64,000 bases of DNA from Owenia fusiformis (lineage: Eukaryota; Annelida; Polychaeta; Sabellida; Oweniidae), in NCBI GenBank assembly GCA_903813345.2, contig CAIIXF020000006.1, positions 20,779,936 through 20,843,935 on the forward strand. The letters run 5' to 3'. The notes under the pieces are model-generated. The model worked only from the letters and a program-made list of their open reading frames with translations. It ran no database searches and was not told the DNA's origin. Within the stretch, counting starts at the first letter, position 1. The number at the start of each line of letters is the position of its first letter. This document shows, piece after piece, positions 51,301 through 59,610 of the stretch. Both the position numbers and the translations under genes were made by a program.

Positions 51301-54300
51301 GTTACATAAATTGGTTATGCCAAATTTAATTCAGCAGTCATATGTTATACTGTAGATTGGGTTAAGTTGACACCCGTTTTAATTTGGTGAATTTGGCAAA
51401 ATAGAAAAAACGCCAATTTACATCGTTGGCCAAAGTTTACAAAAAATTCCCGAGAATTTTCGCGCGAACTTCGTCCAGTGTATCAAGTCAGTTCCGGTTT
51501 AGTTTTTACAAAATCAGGACAATGTTACCTCTTAATTGGCTCAGGATGGGCAGTCTCAATACAGATGGTAAAATTAAAAAAACTTTGAATTACAGCAGCA
51601 TCTATTAATATAAGGTTCAAACTCTACATGAAGATCTCAAAGGAGAACCTGAGCAAATATTGATCAGCAATTGATAAAAACAACATTGTTGTAGTGTCCG
51701 CCAAATTAAATAGCCGCCAATATGCAAAAAATAAAATTAAGTTGCACCAAATTAACCCAATCTATGGTAAATAGAAATATATTTCAAAAATATCAAAATG
51801 TTTAAAATAAAACTTTTCTCTATGATAATATAAAAAAGAAAATCTAATTAACTCACACTTTTTCTTTCCATCAGCAGTGTTGAAACACATCATCAAAACA
51901 GCAAAAATGCCAACAAGATATAAAATAGTATACAGCTTCATATTGTCCCCTTCGTGGCCAAAATCTGGTGGTTCGTTAAACTATCACTTCTGTCGGAATC
52001 AATGCATGGATGTGTCCTTAATTCTAAGAAATCATGGCTGAGGGATGTTTGAGAAGGTGTAATATTACAGGATGACATACTTACAATTAGTACAGATATG
52101 TCATATGAGGGGAAACACTACTTGTTATTGTTATTGTAAATGTGTAGCACAGTGAGCTACAATTACTTCATTAATAGTAGCTGTACAATCTTATTCATAC
52201 AGACCCAGCTTTGGAAATGTGGGATCTGATGCCTGGTTTTTCATTCAGGGCTTCAGAAGAGCTGAAAATGTTTTCCTTTTTTAGATCCTTTCAGGGCTTC
52301 GGATTCAGAGCTAGAGCTTTTGTCATTGTACAAATATTATCAAACCTCATCTATTTTAGGAAAAGAATGTGTTCTTGATTCTGAACTTTATGGGAATGGG
52401 ATTGACAGAACTGTTTGTCTGGCAGCTCTTGGATACTAATAAATATTGAATGTAAATATTTCTCCAAAAACGTCAAGGTTGATGGTATAGGTTCCGCCCA
52501 AAGATACTATTGGTCAACCTGTAAACATAATTCAACCACACTGGTGTTCAAAATTACTTTTTTCCCTTCTGCTCACCAGAAAGAAGATAATGGAGGTAGC
52601 AAACATAGAATAAATTTATGATCTCTACTCATCTTTCATCCTTAGAAGAGTTTTAGCTACTTGAGTGGTGGCCATTCATTAAACATGTTTTCACAGAACA
52701 ATCCTTGTTATCGCAATTGAAACCTACTACATTTACAAAGTAAACTTTTCACAATTTTAAGATATATCACTGGTGAAAAACATATTATCTTCCTACTTAA
52801 GATAAAAAATGCTCTTGAAATCTTTGAAATCTTACTAAGTCAAGAGCCAATGGGAAACAACCCAAGAATAATATACCATTTTATCTCTCTTATTTCACTT
52901 GTTATTAAAACTTTAATTGGGTTGAATATACAATTTCATATATTTTTGCATCCTGTGGAGAATTCATTTTCTCTCTGTATACTTTATTCATTCCAGCTCC
53001 TTTAGTTTTTACTCTTTTGATAAAGAAAAGTATAAATGCCTTGGTGTATATATCTAGGTATGTACATACTTGGAACTGATTGCATGAATATAAATGTAAT
53101 GGGTGGAGCCATTCACAAAGTGATGTTGAGCCAAGCCATTCTGGTTGTTAGGGACTGTTTATGAAAGTACAGAAAATCACAAAGGATACATAAAAATTCA
53201 AAAACACTGAATTATTATTAAGGCCTAAATTCATATCAACATCAAGTCAATCAGAATTGTTAAGAACTGAAAATGTCTGATTCAAACACTGTTGCTGTAA
53301 CAATGGAAGAACGAGAAAAAATGCTGCCAGACTCTGGTAATGAGGTAAACAAACCAGACTCTGTGACGGAGATAAACAGAGACAAATTGGCTGATCCTCC
53401 CATAATAACAGTTGATGAACCTGAACCAGAGGAAAAGCAGGTATGACAAGAAAACATTTGTCTTTAGGTTTTACTTTTTACCATTAACAGTCCTTTGACG
53501 AATTTATGAGAACTTATATAAGTAATACTATCTTATAAGTTATGAAAGACATCTTAATCAAACTGACATATTTTGTGCAAAGTTAGGGGGATACAAATAT
53601 CATTTTTTATTCCAGCAATCTAGTTCTTATAATAAAGGAGGTGCAACTGTTGAGTTATACCACTTGATCATGCTCTTGAAATTCAGCAAAAGCATTCTAA
53701 TTTATTTTTCTATAAACAATAACAAAAGTCATAATATTTAAATGAAAAAGTCTGATAACTTACCACTTATATTGATCTAAAATAATAAGCCTCTTGAAAA
53801 AAGATTGTCCATATTAACCATGTTACGTTCTGTTCGAGAAAGTTTCCTTTATTTTCCTTTTTATTTATTTCAGAATAATGAAAATGAAACCTCAAAAATG
53901 AAAGAAGCAAGAGATAAAGGAGCTCCAAAAGAAAACCGTTTCAAACAACTTTTTCAGAAGACACCTACAACAATCAAACCCTTAAAACAACAACCTAGTG
54001 AAACTGCAAAACCAAAACCCAATCGTTTCAAAAATATTTTTCAGCATGATAAATCGGCTCCTACTACAGTTAAACCAGCAAAAGAAAATAATCCTCCAAA
54101 GACCAATCGTTTCAAAAACTTTTTTCAGAGTGGAGGAAATGACGATGGAAGAAAGCCGCAAAGAATCCAAAGACCTTTGAACCTTAATCACTACGCTACA
54201 AAGAAGACTGTCGCAACTGGACTTTTCGACTTGGCAATTTTCAGTGTAAATGCGTCACGATTCTACACTTTACTCCAACAAGGCCCTAGCCATGATTACT

Positions 54301-57300
54301 ACTACTTTCTAGCAGTATTTCTCTCATTGATTCTCGTCCTGCAAGTAGGGGTAGGAATTTTACTTCTCCTTATCGGAACAGGAGACATCACAGATGAAGT
54401 GAAAAGTCCCAAAATTAATAAACTGAACAATATTGCCACTGTGGGTGTGTTTCTTATTACAATTTTGAACATGCTTGTGTCTTCATTTGGCATAGCTAGT
54501 GGGAAATGATAGAAAACACTAGAATCTCACAATGAACAAACTCAAATCTTAAGCGTGGATGAAGACAGAACTAAAAGCCTGCGATTTCATTGATATTTAG
54601 TAATATCAGAATAGCACAGTTAGGCAAAAATGGGATATACCTACCAGCAGACATGACATTGACTTTGATTTACATGAAATCATGTGAAGCACACTATAGT
54701 AGGAAATATTCATTTCTTCAACATTGTGGATCTAATTCTGGAACACAACTCCTCTGTAGCAGCTGATTTAGACAGTGATGCATCATTTTCTTCTAAGGTC
54801 TGGACACTTAAAGGGTACAGAACTGGAACAGTGATCTAATTGCCAGTCATAATCTGGTCATATAAATCTAGTCATTTATCCATTATAGTATAGGAAACTC
54901 TATGATACAGGCTTCTGCACAGTTAAAAGAAGTGCTACAATAAGGGAAGACTCTCTGTTCATAGACCCAGAAGTTATGCTTATGAAATGCCTATAGTTTT
55001 CTTCAAGTACTTTTTCTCATTTCCAAATAATGTAGCTTCAAATCAAAACCTCATGTGGATTAATCACCTACTTATTCAACCAGTCAACTGCTGGAGAGAA
55101 TCTTCTAACTGACATGAACCAATAAATTATCTTAACTCACAATGATTTCAAGGGACTGCATTTATCTAAAGGCACTGTTATATTTATTATACTATTTTAA
55201 TAAGACAAATTGTAATCATGCATGCATTCTAATATCTATATATTCTGCATTTAAGTAGAATTTGTATATTTTATGGTGTCTCCCCAACATTGGAGCGATT
55301 GAAAGATGCAACCAATTGAAAATTCAAAAATGATATGCCACTAAGTAAACCTGTTGACAATCTGTCAATTGTTAAGATAGTTTAATAAATGCATTATTTG
55401 GGTGGATTTCCAAGACCCCTATACACCCCCCCCCTAAACATTGATGATATAACTTTTTCAGCCCTCTGAAAATGTGACTGAAAAATAGCTACAATTTTTG
55501 CTATATCAACTGACTTTTTTAGAAATTTTTCTACAGAAATATTTTTGCTTCACAATTACCAGGTAAAATGCGTATTTGCGTGACATTTTCTGTCACGCAA
55601 AAAAAACTAGAGTGACTTCAAATTCTTCAGCAAATGCGTGACAAATACGCAAATTGCGGGACAGTTGACAGGCCTGCCATAAATCATATTTACCAAAATG
55701 AGTGTCTTTGAGTGAATGTGTAGATCTAATTTACGACGTTCAAGGTTGTGAAACATGAAAATAAATTCTGATTATGCAACATGAAAATACAGCCCTGTCA
55801 ACCCTCATGCATTAGGCGTGATTGTCACGCATTTGCTGGAAAAATAGAAATCACGCATCAATTTAGCGTGTATGATCAAATATCACGCAAATCACGGCGA
55901 AAAAAAGTGAACGCATTCTGTTCGGTCTTTGCACACAATTGCTGTTTAAGTCACGCATTCGGTACAAAATATGTGTATACTGTAGCCTATATATCACGCA
56001 TTTGTTCTGAAAATATTTACGCCTCAATATTTACGGTCCCAAGTTGACAGCCCTGAAATATATTGCCACCTAACGTTATGATGTGATAAATCTCCCTTTC
56101 CAGACTGGCATAGGCTCACAGTCAGACTCACTCAGAGAGACAAGCCCGAGGCTTGAGTGAGCCCGAGGCTTGAGTGGCCTTGAGTCTCTGAAAATTGAAT
56201 GAAATGTTAGATCTAGTCTAGATCTAGAGTCAATACGTCCAAATCCAAACAGGGGGGTAAACACGAACGGGTTCCAAATAATGGCAAGCAGATCATTGAA
56301 TTGAATAATAGTACCTCTACTACCTTTACATAATATTTATAGCCTGAAAGATACAATATAATGATGTATACCAACAATCTTACAATAAAATAATCAATAA
56401 TGATGATCTAGGTGTTCGGAATTACCCCCATGCTAGTGTTTGTAATTACCCCCACAAACTCTGTGCGTTTAAATGAATAGATGTCAGTAATAAATGATTT
56501 AAATTTGGGTTTCTTGATATGCAGGGGTGACAGGATCCAGTATCATAAGTTAAGGGTATCATATAATGATATACCGTCAATCTAATAATTAAAACAATTA
56601 AGTTTAAGTTAAGTGTTTGGAATTACCCCCATGCAAGTGTTCGGATTTACCCCCCAAAAAAAACTCCTGTTCGGAATTACCCCCCTAAAATACCTTGTAG
56701 TAAAAATGGAATAACCCAGATATTTTTTACAATTTTTCGTAATTTTTTCTGCAAATGCATTCTACAGTGGATAATACACATAATATATATAGAATCATAG
56801 CATAGATGTGCAGTACAGCCAAGCTAACTACATTTTTTGATGGGGGTGTTTGGAAATAGACGTACTGACTAGAGTCCATTTCACTGCTTCAGTTCGTCAG
56901 TAGAACGGCAAAAATAAGAAATTGGGAGACCATTGTGCAATAATATATGGAAAAGTATATTCATAATGTACATGAATGACATTTGTATATCTTGGATTGC
57001 TTCTAGTTTGGCTTATAAAGTGTGTGGCCTCTTATATTTGGATGTTTCTCTGCCATGTTATTTTCAATAAGATTAACATGGCTGAAATTCTTCAAATTAA
57101 GCACAGGCTTATTGCACAAAAAACTAAAAAATCTGAAATATACAAATGTCATTCATGTACATTATGAGTATACTTTTCCATATATTATTGCACAATAGTC
57201 TCCCAATTTCTTATTTTTGCCGTTCTACTGACGAACTGAAGCAGTGAAATGGACTTTAGTTGAAATTCACATTGTACGATTAGAAATAAAAATCTTTTCA

Positions 57301-57414
57301 TACAGCTTAGACTTACCCAAATGTGCCCTGCCCTATCTTAGTAAGTTTCTCATATAGATTGACGTCCCTGCAGTACGGGAAATCAAAGTCTTCAAGAGTT
57401 TTAGCACCTGCCAT
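32545..57414 (-). CDS. CDK9: Cyclin-dependent kinase 9 (P-TEFb catalytic subunit), complete, four exons
   Basis: Exons on the minus strand: 57414-57317, 36634-36553, 34661-34571 and 33380-32545 (TAA at 32545-32547). They total 1107 bases, 368 residues (human is 372), with all phases closing. Visible in order: the GQGTFGEVFKAR glycine loop, the VALKK lysine (about K50), PITALREIKIL at about 62-72 (the motif that gave CDK9 its old name PITALRE), hinge YLVFEFCEHDLAGLLSN, catalytic HRD (about 149-151), DFG (about 169-171), the activation-loop threonine in RYTNRVVTLWYRPPELL (T186), GPPIDLWGAGCIMAEMWTRS and the C-terminal NHDFFWSDPMPCDL and TSMFEYLAPPRRRG. With cyclin T, CDK9 phosphorylates the RNA polymerase II tail, DSIF and NELF to release paused transcription. 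Intron 1 spans about 20.7 kb and encloses two other genes; introns 2 and 3 carry foldback elements. The promoter is shared with STEEP1. Confidence 0.97.
33422..34085. mobile_element. 664-bp MITE in CDK9 intron 3
   Basis: Exact 15-bp ends TTGCTGGAATTACAC (33422-33436) and GTGTAATTCCAGCAA (34071-34085). Inverted internal words (AAGGCGCTTTACAAAATCG left; ACGCTTTTATAAAACGCC right) extend the similarity. The short open frames inside overlap the CDK9 antisense strand and are not called. Confidence 0.8.
34212..34550. repeat. Tandem repeat, two ~170-bp copies
   Basis: TTCTGAGAACTT(G/A)TAGATG..TTTTGAA, TTGGTCAATTTGAAGCA and ATTTGAACTTCTGATA..CTTGTAGATGATTTTG recur in the same order twice, immediately beside CDK9 exon 3. 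Confidence 0.75.
34571..34661 (-). CDS. CDK9: CDK9 exon 3
   Basis: 91 bases between acceptor CTTTTCAG| and donor AAAG|GTAAGA, encoding FPITALREIKILQLLNHDNV and VQLIEISRSK. Contains the PITALRE helix that contacts the cyclin. Confidence 0.95.
34784..35684. mobile_element. ~0.9-kb imperfect foldback in CDK9 intron 2
   Basis: GGCAATTTCTGCTAG and CAAATCTAGAAG on the left face their inverse near 35631-35670. GGCCACCAACGTGCACAAATC near 34975 faces its inverse near 35487-35507, and the AGGGAGGGGGAGTAATATGTC word near 35141 faces GACATATTACTTCCCCCCT near 35315. The whole interval can fold on itself. No coding capacity. Confidence 0.7.
36553..36634 (-). CDS. CDK9: CDK9 exon 2
   Basis: 82 bases, acceptor TGTTTCAG|, donor AAGGG|GTGAGT; encodes EVFKARCRETKRLVALKKVL and MENEKEG with the ATP-binding lysine. 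Confidence 0.95.
36635..38472. other. CDK9 intron 1, 3' part, no gene seen
   Basis: AT-rich intron sequence with no recognised exon. A local GTGACGAGA..TCTCGTCAC hairpin lies near 37708-37727, with a further GTGACGAGA copy near 37752. Otherwise featureless to my eye. Confidence 0.4.
38902..39388 (+). repeat. Left arm of a ~485-bp inverted repeat
   Basis: Nearly exact inverse of 41521-42005, about 2.1 kb apart: CACGCGGTAGTATCTCTTCG at one end, GTAGAGTTG..ATTCTAAAACA at the other. High arm similarity suggests a young foldback or gene conversion between arms. Confidence 0.85.
41521..42005 (-). repeat. Right arm of the ~485-bp inverted repeat
   Basis: Inverse partner of 38902-39388; differs by scattered substitutions and a short indel near the inner end. 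Confidence 0.85.
42170..44105 (+). repeat. Tandem array, four copies of a ~440-bp unit
   Basis: AACAGAAAAAATCGACGGTGG appears near 42555, 43009, 43440 and 43885, each time followed by AACCTTTTTATATTTT, TTTAGGGGTACG(T/C)GAACT and CAATATGTCAATGTTTTAG. The spacing is 431-454 bases. Confidence 0.88.
44609..44941. repeat. ~25-bp inverted repeat, 280-base spacer
   Basis: AAAGGACATTCTCGGTTTGG.. (44609) faces ..CCAAACCGAGAATCGTCCTT (ending 44941). Internal words GAACTTC and CCCTGCTTC recur between the arms. Likely a small inverted-repeat element. Confidence 0.6.
45211..45404 (+). repeat. Two-copy tandem repeat, 97-bp period
   Basis: CCCTGAAGAGAAGTAT(G/C)TACAG and GTGGGCCATAATGTCCATG recur at 97-base spacing. 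Each copy holds a TACAG(G/A)GTGGGCC word resembling mariner-type MITE ends, so this may be a duplicated solo end. Confidence 0.8.
45405..45915. other. CDK9 intron 1 / downstream flank of the sushi-MAM gene
   Basis: AT-rich sequence directly 3' of the leftward receptor gene, so part is its 3' UTR. No clear minus-strand polyA signal singled out and no other feature seen. Confidence 0.4.
45916..51941 (-). CDS. Sushi-sushi-MAM-mucin single-pass receptor, complete, eight exons
   Basis: Exons: 51941-51857, 51276-51097, 49522-49358, 49174-49010, 48674-48543, 48037-47892, 47080-46999 and 46856-45916 (TGA). All phases close: 1896 bases, 631 residues. Order: signal peptide (MKLYTILYLVGIFAVLMM); two sushi/CCP domains at about 36-86 and 92-142, four cysteines each; one MAM domain at about 149-318 (CDFEDVSLCGW, GHYMYMES, SGSCFTFWYHMHGQGIGTLK, GEMWLQGSIFVPP, MAIDDVKLHPVQC); a Thr/Ser-rich mucin-like stalk with ~10-residue repeats (KGQTTPTS, KEQTTLTAA, TRQTTPTTA, KRQTTLTAA); a membrane span at about 552-577 (GIGAFLVLMLLILIGVWAGY); and a 54-residue tail. 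The tail has VSYKDI, matching an ITIM-like consensus, overlapping YAEL, a sorting-type YxxL. An adhesion or immune-type surface receptor is inferred; no named orthologue is recognised. It lies wholly inside CDK9 intron 1 on the same strand. Confidence 0.9.
48747..48966. mobile_element. GC-run MITE, degenerate copy 2
   Basis: GGGCCCAAAAAA, GGCCTTAAAGCCCC, AAAGTGGGCC and the end CAGATCTGCCCCTGTA mirror the 14122-14424 element (which opens CAGGGGCGGATCTGG). In an intron of the sushi-MAM gene, just before the first MAM exon. Confidence 0.65.
50034..50437. mobile_element. Possible ~400-bp MITE in the sushi-MAM gene
   Basis: CTGTACTCCCAGTAATATACG near 50034 faces the inverse of TGACGCTG..AAATATAAGTGGGAGTACAA ending 50437. 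The ends are imperfect (GTACTCCCA conserved) and no target duplication was checked. Confidence 0.45.
51353..51764. mobile_element. ~410-bp MITE in sushi-MAM intron 1
   Basis: TAGATTGGGTTAAGTTG (51353-51369) faces CAAATTAACCCAATCTA (51748-51764), 16 of 17 paired. GCCAATTTAC/CGCCAATAT words inside also mirror. Confidence 0.7.
51942..53272. other. Gap between the two genes nested in CDK9 intron 1
   Basis: Divergent gap: the leftward sushi-MAM gene starts at 51941 and the rightward ninjurin gene at 53273, so promoters for both are expected here. No exon and no decisive promoter motif recognised. Confidence 0.4.
53273..54509 (+). CDS. Ninjurin with repeated N-terminal extension, complete, two exons
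   Basis: Exons 53273-53440 and 53874-54509 (TGA), phase 0, total 267 residues. The C-terminal ~107 residues are a full ninjurin domain: NHYATKKTVATGLFDLAIFS, NASRFYTLLQQGP, FLAVFLSLILVLQVGVGILL, KINKLNNIATVGVFLITILN. That is amphipathic helices followed by two membrane spans, as in NINJ1/NINJ2. NINJ1 is an adhesion protein that polymerises to rupture the plasma membrane during lytic death; whether that applies here is inference. The N-terminus is about 160 residues, far longer than in vertebrate ninjurins. It is acidic first (MEEREKMLPDSG, DEPEPEEKQ), then basic with three ~29-residue repeats, each carrying NRFK(Q/N)(L/I/F)FQ at about residues 77, 106 and 134 within Pro/Thr/Lys spacers. It lies inside CDK9 intron 1, antisense to CDK9. 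Confidence 0.93.
54510..55435 (+). other. 3' UTR of ninjurin and flank
   Basis: Follows the TGA directly. AATAAA at 55121-55126 (about 610 bases on) and again near 55384 are candidate cleavage signals. No further exon. Confidence 0.4.
55121..55126 (+). promoter_or_regulatory. Candidate polyA signal of ninjurin
   Basis: First canonical AATAAA on the plus strand downstream of the stop that I found. Confidence 0.35.
55436..55490 (-). mobile_element. Fragment of the TTAA-ended MITE family
   Basis: AGCCCTCTGAAAATGTGACT and GAAAAATAGCT match the interior of 60616-61378 (both its arms carry this word) and the 9354-9559 half-copy. Only about 55 bases remain. Confidence 0.6.
55560..56056. repeat. 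TCACGCA/TGCGTGA word cluster with GTTGACAG borders
   Basis: About nine copies of TCACGCA or its complement lie within 500 bases. CAGCCCTGTCAAC near 55790 and GTTGACAGCCCTG near 56043 form an imperfect inverted pair, and GTTGACAGGCCTG appears near 55666. It looks like two adjacent or nested MITE copies with internal repeats. Confidence 0.55.
56395..56700. repeat. Repeated GTTCGGAATTACCCCC words
   Basis: Five versions of (G)GAATTACCCCC or GTAATTACCCCC occur irregularly spaced. Degenerate simple repeat; no coding frame. Confidence 0.6.
56868..57260. mobile_element. 393-bp foldback with ~125-bp near-identical arms
   Basis: The left arm (from GAGTCCATTTCACTGC, through CGTCAGTAGAACGGC and GAAATTGGGAGAC) is matched inversely by the right arm ending at 57260, with only a few mismatches over about 125 bases. 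The hairpin sits in CDK9 intron 1 only 56 bases from the exon 1 donor. Confidence 0.88.
57317..57414 (-). CDS. CDK9: CDK9 exon 1 (start codon)
   Basis: ATG at 57414-57412; encodes MAGAKTLEDFDFPYCRDVNL, YEKLTKIGQGTFG and a split glycine, donor TTTGG|GTAAGT. Joining to exon 2 restores GQGTFGEVFKAR exactly, which fixes the long intron. Confidence 0.95.
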
Positions 57415-57715
57415 TTCACAAAACTAAAAATTGAAGAGTGCATATTTTGATGACGTCACTAGAACTGGTAAGTATAATTTTAGGTGTTCCTTGGATATCT
57501 CTGAAGTTAAATGAGGTTTACAATTCTAGATTAAATAAGGATGCACCCTCAGGGTTATTTTGAAGATCTTTAAATGTACATAAAGTAATCTATAGTGAAA
57601 ATAAAAGTACAGCATAAACTAATGACGTAGTTCACAAGCACATTACCGGAAGTTTTGAAAAACGTCTGATACACAAATTATTTTGAATTTTTTGGCATGT
57701 TATACGAATCTGATC
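57415..57715. promoter_or_regulatory. Bidirectional promoter between CDK9 and STEEP1
   Basis: 301 bases separate the two divergent ATGs. The gap holds a perfect CRE, TGACGTCA (57451-57458), a half CRE TGACGT (57623-57628) and a perfect ETS/GABP-type site ACCGGAAGT (57645-57653), with no TATA at the usual place. Both sites are well known in housekeeping and bidirectional promoters; function here is inferred. Confidence 0.7.
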
Positions 57716-57836
57716 ATGCCTAAGGTAATATCTAGAAGTGTAGTGTGTACAGACACAAAGGATGAAGAAGAATATCAAGGAGAGAAACCGCTATACGTGT
57801 ACTACTGCCTCTGTGGACAAATGACCCTAATTTTAG
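57716..57836 (+). CDS. STEEP1: STEEP1 (STING ER exit protein; CXorf56) first exon, partial
   Basis: ATG at 57716 opens [20 protein letters not shown], then [15 protein letters not shown] and TLIL, ending in phase 1 at donor TTAG|GTAAGA. This closely follows the conserved start of STEEP1 (MPKVVSRSVVCSDT..., YYCLCGQM), a small conserved protein that in vertebrates promotes STING exit from the ER. The CxC pair belongs to its zinc-ribbon-like part. Later exons are not visible in the remaining 6.2 kb, so the gene extends beyond the window. Confidence 0.92.
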
Positions 57837-57964
57837 GTAAGAAAATTATCATTGATTACAAAGTCAGCACTATCAATGGTATACTCTACCTTTAGATATA
57901 ATCCTAAAAGTTCGAAAGCTTTTTGCCATTTTGTTTCACAACTGCGGTATGGTATAACTCCACC

Positions 57965-57987
57965 TTTTTTTTTTTTTTTTTTTTTTA
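57965..57987. repeat. T23 homopolymer
   Basis: Uninterrupted T run in STEEP1 intron 1. It could be the antisense polyA tail of a minus-strand retroinsertion or plain slippage. Confidence 0.9.
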
Positions 57988-58410
57988 CTTTACACCAGCA
58001 TGTATTTATTAAAAGTTTGTGATTATTATACAATTCTCTCTTTGTATTGCATTCTTTTTTTTATATTTAAATTTTTTTTATTTCAGATAATTCAAAAAAG
58101 ATTTCATAAATTTAAAAATTTGTTTACATAAGTTACCTGTTGCATTACATGATAATATTTCTCTTGGAGAGCTCTAATTTAAAATTATAGTACAATACTC
58201 CACCATTGTTTTGCCGTTTCACTACTTGCCACAATCAGCCTCACTGCCAGCATATCAAACCAGGCCCATTTTCCATCAAACCTGGCCCAACTACTATCAG
58301 GTGGATGTCCTTCAAAAATCAAGTTGGCATGGTTACCAAAGCCTAATAGTTGCCATGGCAACCGTAGAAATGGGGTAAACAATGGGAGCAAAAAAGCACC
58401 CAAACCCACC
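57988..58410. other. STEEP1 intron 1, no exon seen
   Basis: AT-rich at first. The part 58358-58408 (TTGCCATGGCAACCGTAG..., AGCAAAAAAGCACCCA) is inversely similar to 59549-59603, on the other side of the LINE fragment. No coding exon. Confidence 0.45.
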
Positions 58411-59206
58411 TTTTTTTTATTAAAAAACTATATTTCAAATCAAAAACATATATACAGTACAATTAATACATTCACATATAAAGGTTACATGTTGTAAAAT
58501 GATTTTTCCCTATTATCTATCATTTTCAAAGTTTCCTGCTCATTCAGCAGATCACATTTAAACATATGGATAGCTATTTTTATAATCACACTTTTAAAAT
58601 ATTTTTCTTGTGCGAAATTTTCAATACCAAGTTTTTGTTTATCACTGAGACAATTACAATCACAGGTGTTCCAAATATTTAAAACTTCTTTACACTTCAG
58701 AAAATACATGAAATAGTGCATATCATCATCAATTTCATTATCACAATATTTACATTTATCTGAATCTTGTATTTTATACTGTTTTAGATATTTGCCACTT
58801 GGATAAATTTTATGGATAATCTTCCATTGGATAATTTTGAGCTTATTATCTTTTGTACAATTAAAAAGTGTGTTCCACACATCCTTACTTATCAATGTAT
58901 TATCATATTTAATATCACATTTTCTTGCCAAGACTAACTCTGATCGTATATACTTTGAATCTGATTTACATAATTCTCTATTTACAAATCTCAAGTTGTT
59001 ATTATTCTCTTCATCTCCATACTTTGTAATTAACTCTTGTTTAACACATGCTTTTAAAATATTATACTGCAGCATGGTTTGTCAATTGCGCTGTACTTTT
59101 TGAACTATGACATTATATGAACATAACATTCCATCTTTAACAATATCATTTATATAAATTACATCATTTTCAATCCAATGTTTAAAAAATAATGGTCCCA
59201 AACCAT
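58411..59206 (-). mobile_element. 5'-truncated LINE (non-LTR retrotransposon) 3' end
   Basis: A 196-codon frame (59075-58485) encodes the C-terminal part of a LINE polyprotein: WKIIHKIYPSGKYLKQYKI, then CKYCDNEIDDDMHYFMYFLKC, the CxxC...H...C zinc knuckle that follows reverse transcriptase in many LINEs, then VLNIWN. Upstream to about 59206 a second frame continues the family pattern (PLFFKHWIENDVIYINDIVK) but is broken by a stop or frameshift, so the copy is dead. An A-tail (T8 at 58411-58418 on the plus strand, with interrupted A-run) marks the 3' end. It is inserted antisense in STEEP1 intron 1. Confidence 0.82.
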
Positions 59207-59610
59207 GGTGGGTCACGTGCATTATCTCATGGAAATGGGCATACCAGTGCAAAGATCTTTGCTCCGTGATAAAGGAAAGCTATCTAACATTGTCTGAAGA
59301 GCATTCTAATTCTACTTTTAACATGGCGACCTGGACAACATATAGCCATTTGGGCGATAATAGGTGATTCTAAAGTGAAAATGAGTGCTTTTTTCGTAGC
59401 TTTACTTTGACCAAGGCTTGCAAAAAATTGAAGTGATAAACCTTCCCCCAATATTTGATATTTTTGTTGTCTAGAAGTGTTCTAGATGATATCAAAGTTT
59501 AAGAAAATTTGTATGTCTCGAAATATTTTGAAAATAAGTGCCATTATGGCGGGTCTGGGTGTTTTTTGCTCTCATTTTTACCCATTTCAACGGTTGCCAT
59601 GGTAACTCAT
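59207..59610. other. STEEP1 intron 1, spacer
   Basis: No exon seen. The right end carries the inverted partner (59549-59603) of the 58358-58408 block, so the LINE may have landed inside an older inverted-repeat element. Confidence 0.4.

Noticed and set aside
58087-58109. Possible STEEP1 second exon after a TTTATTTCAG acceptor
   Set aside because: It would add only DNSKKIS and a stop; STEEP1 needs a long conserved continuation, so this looks like a chance acceptor.
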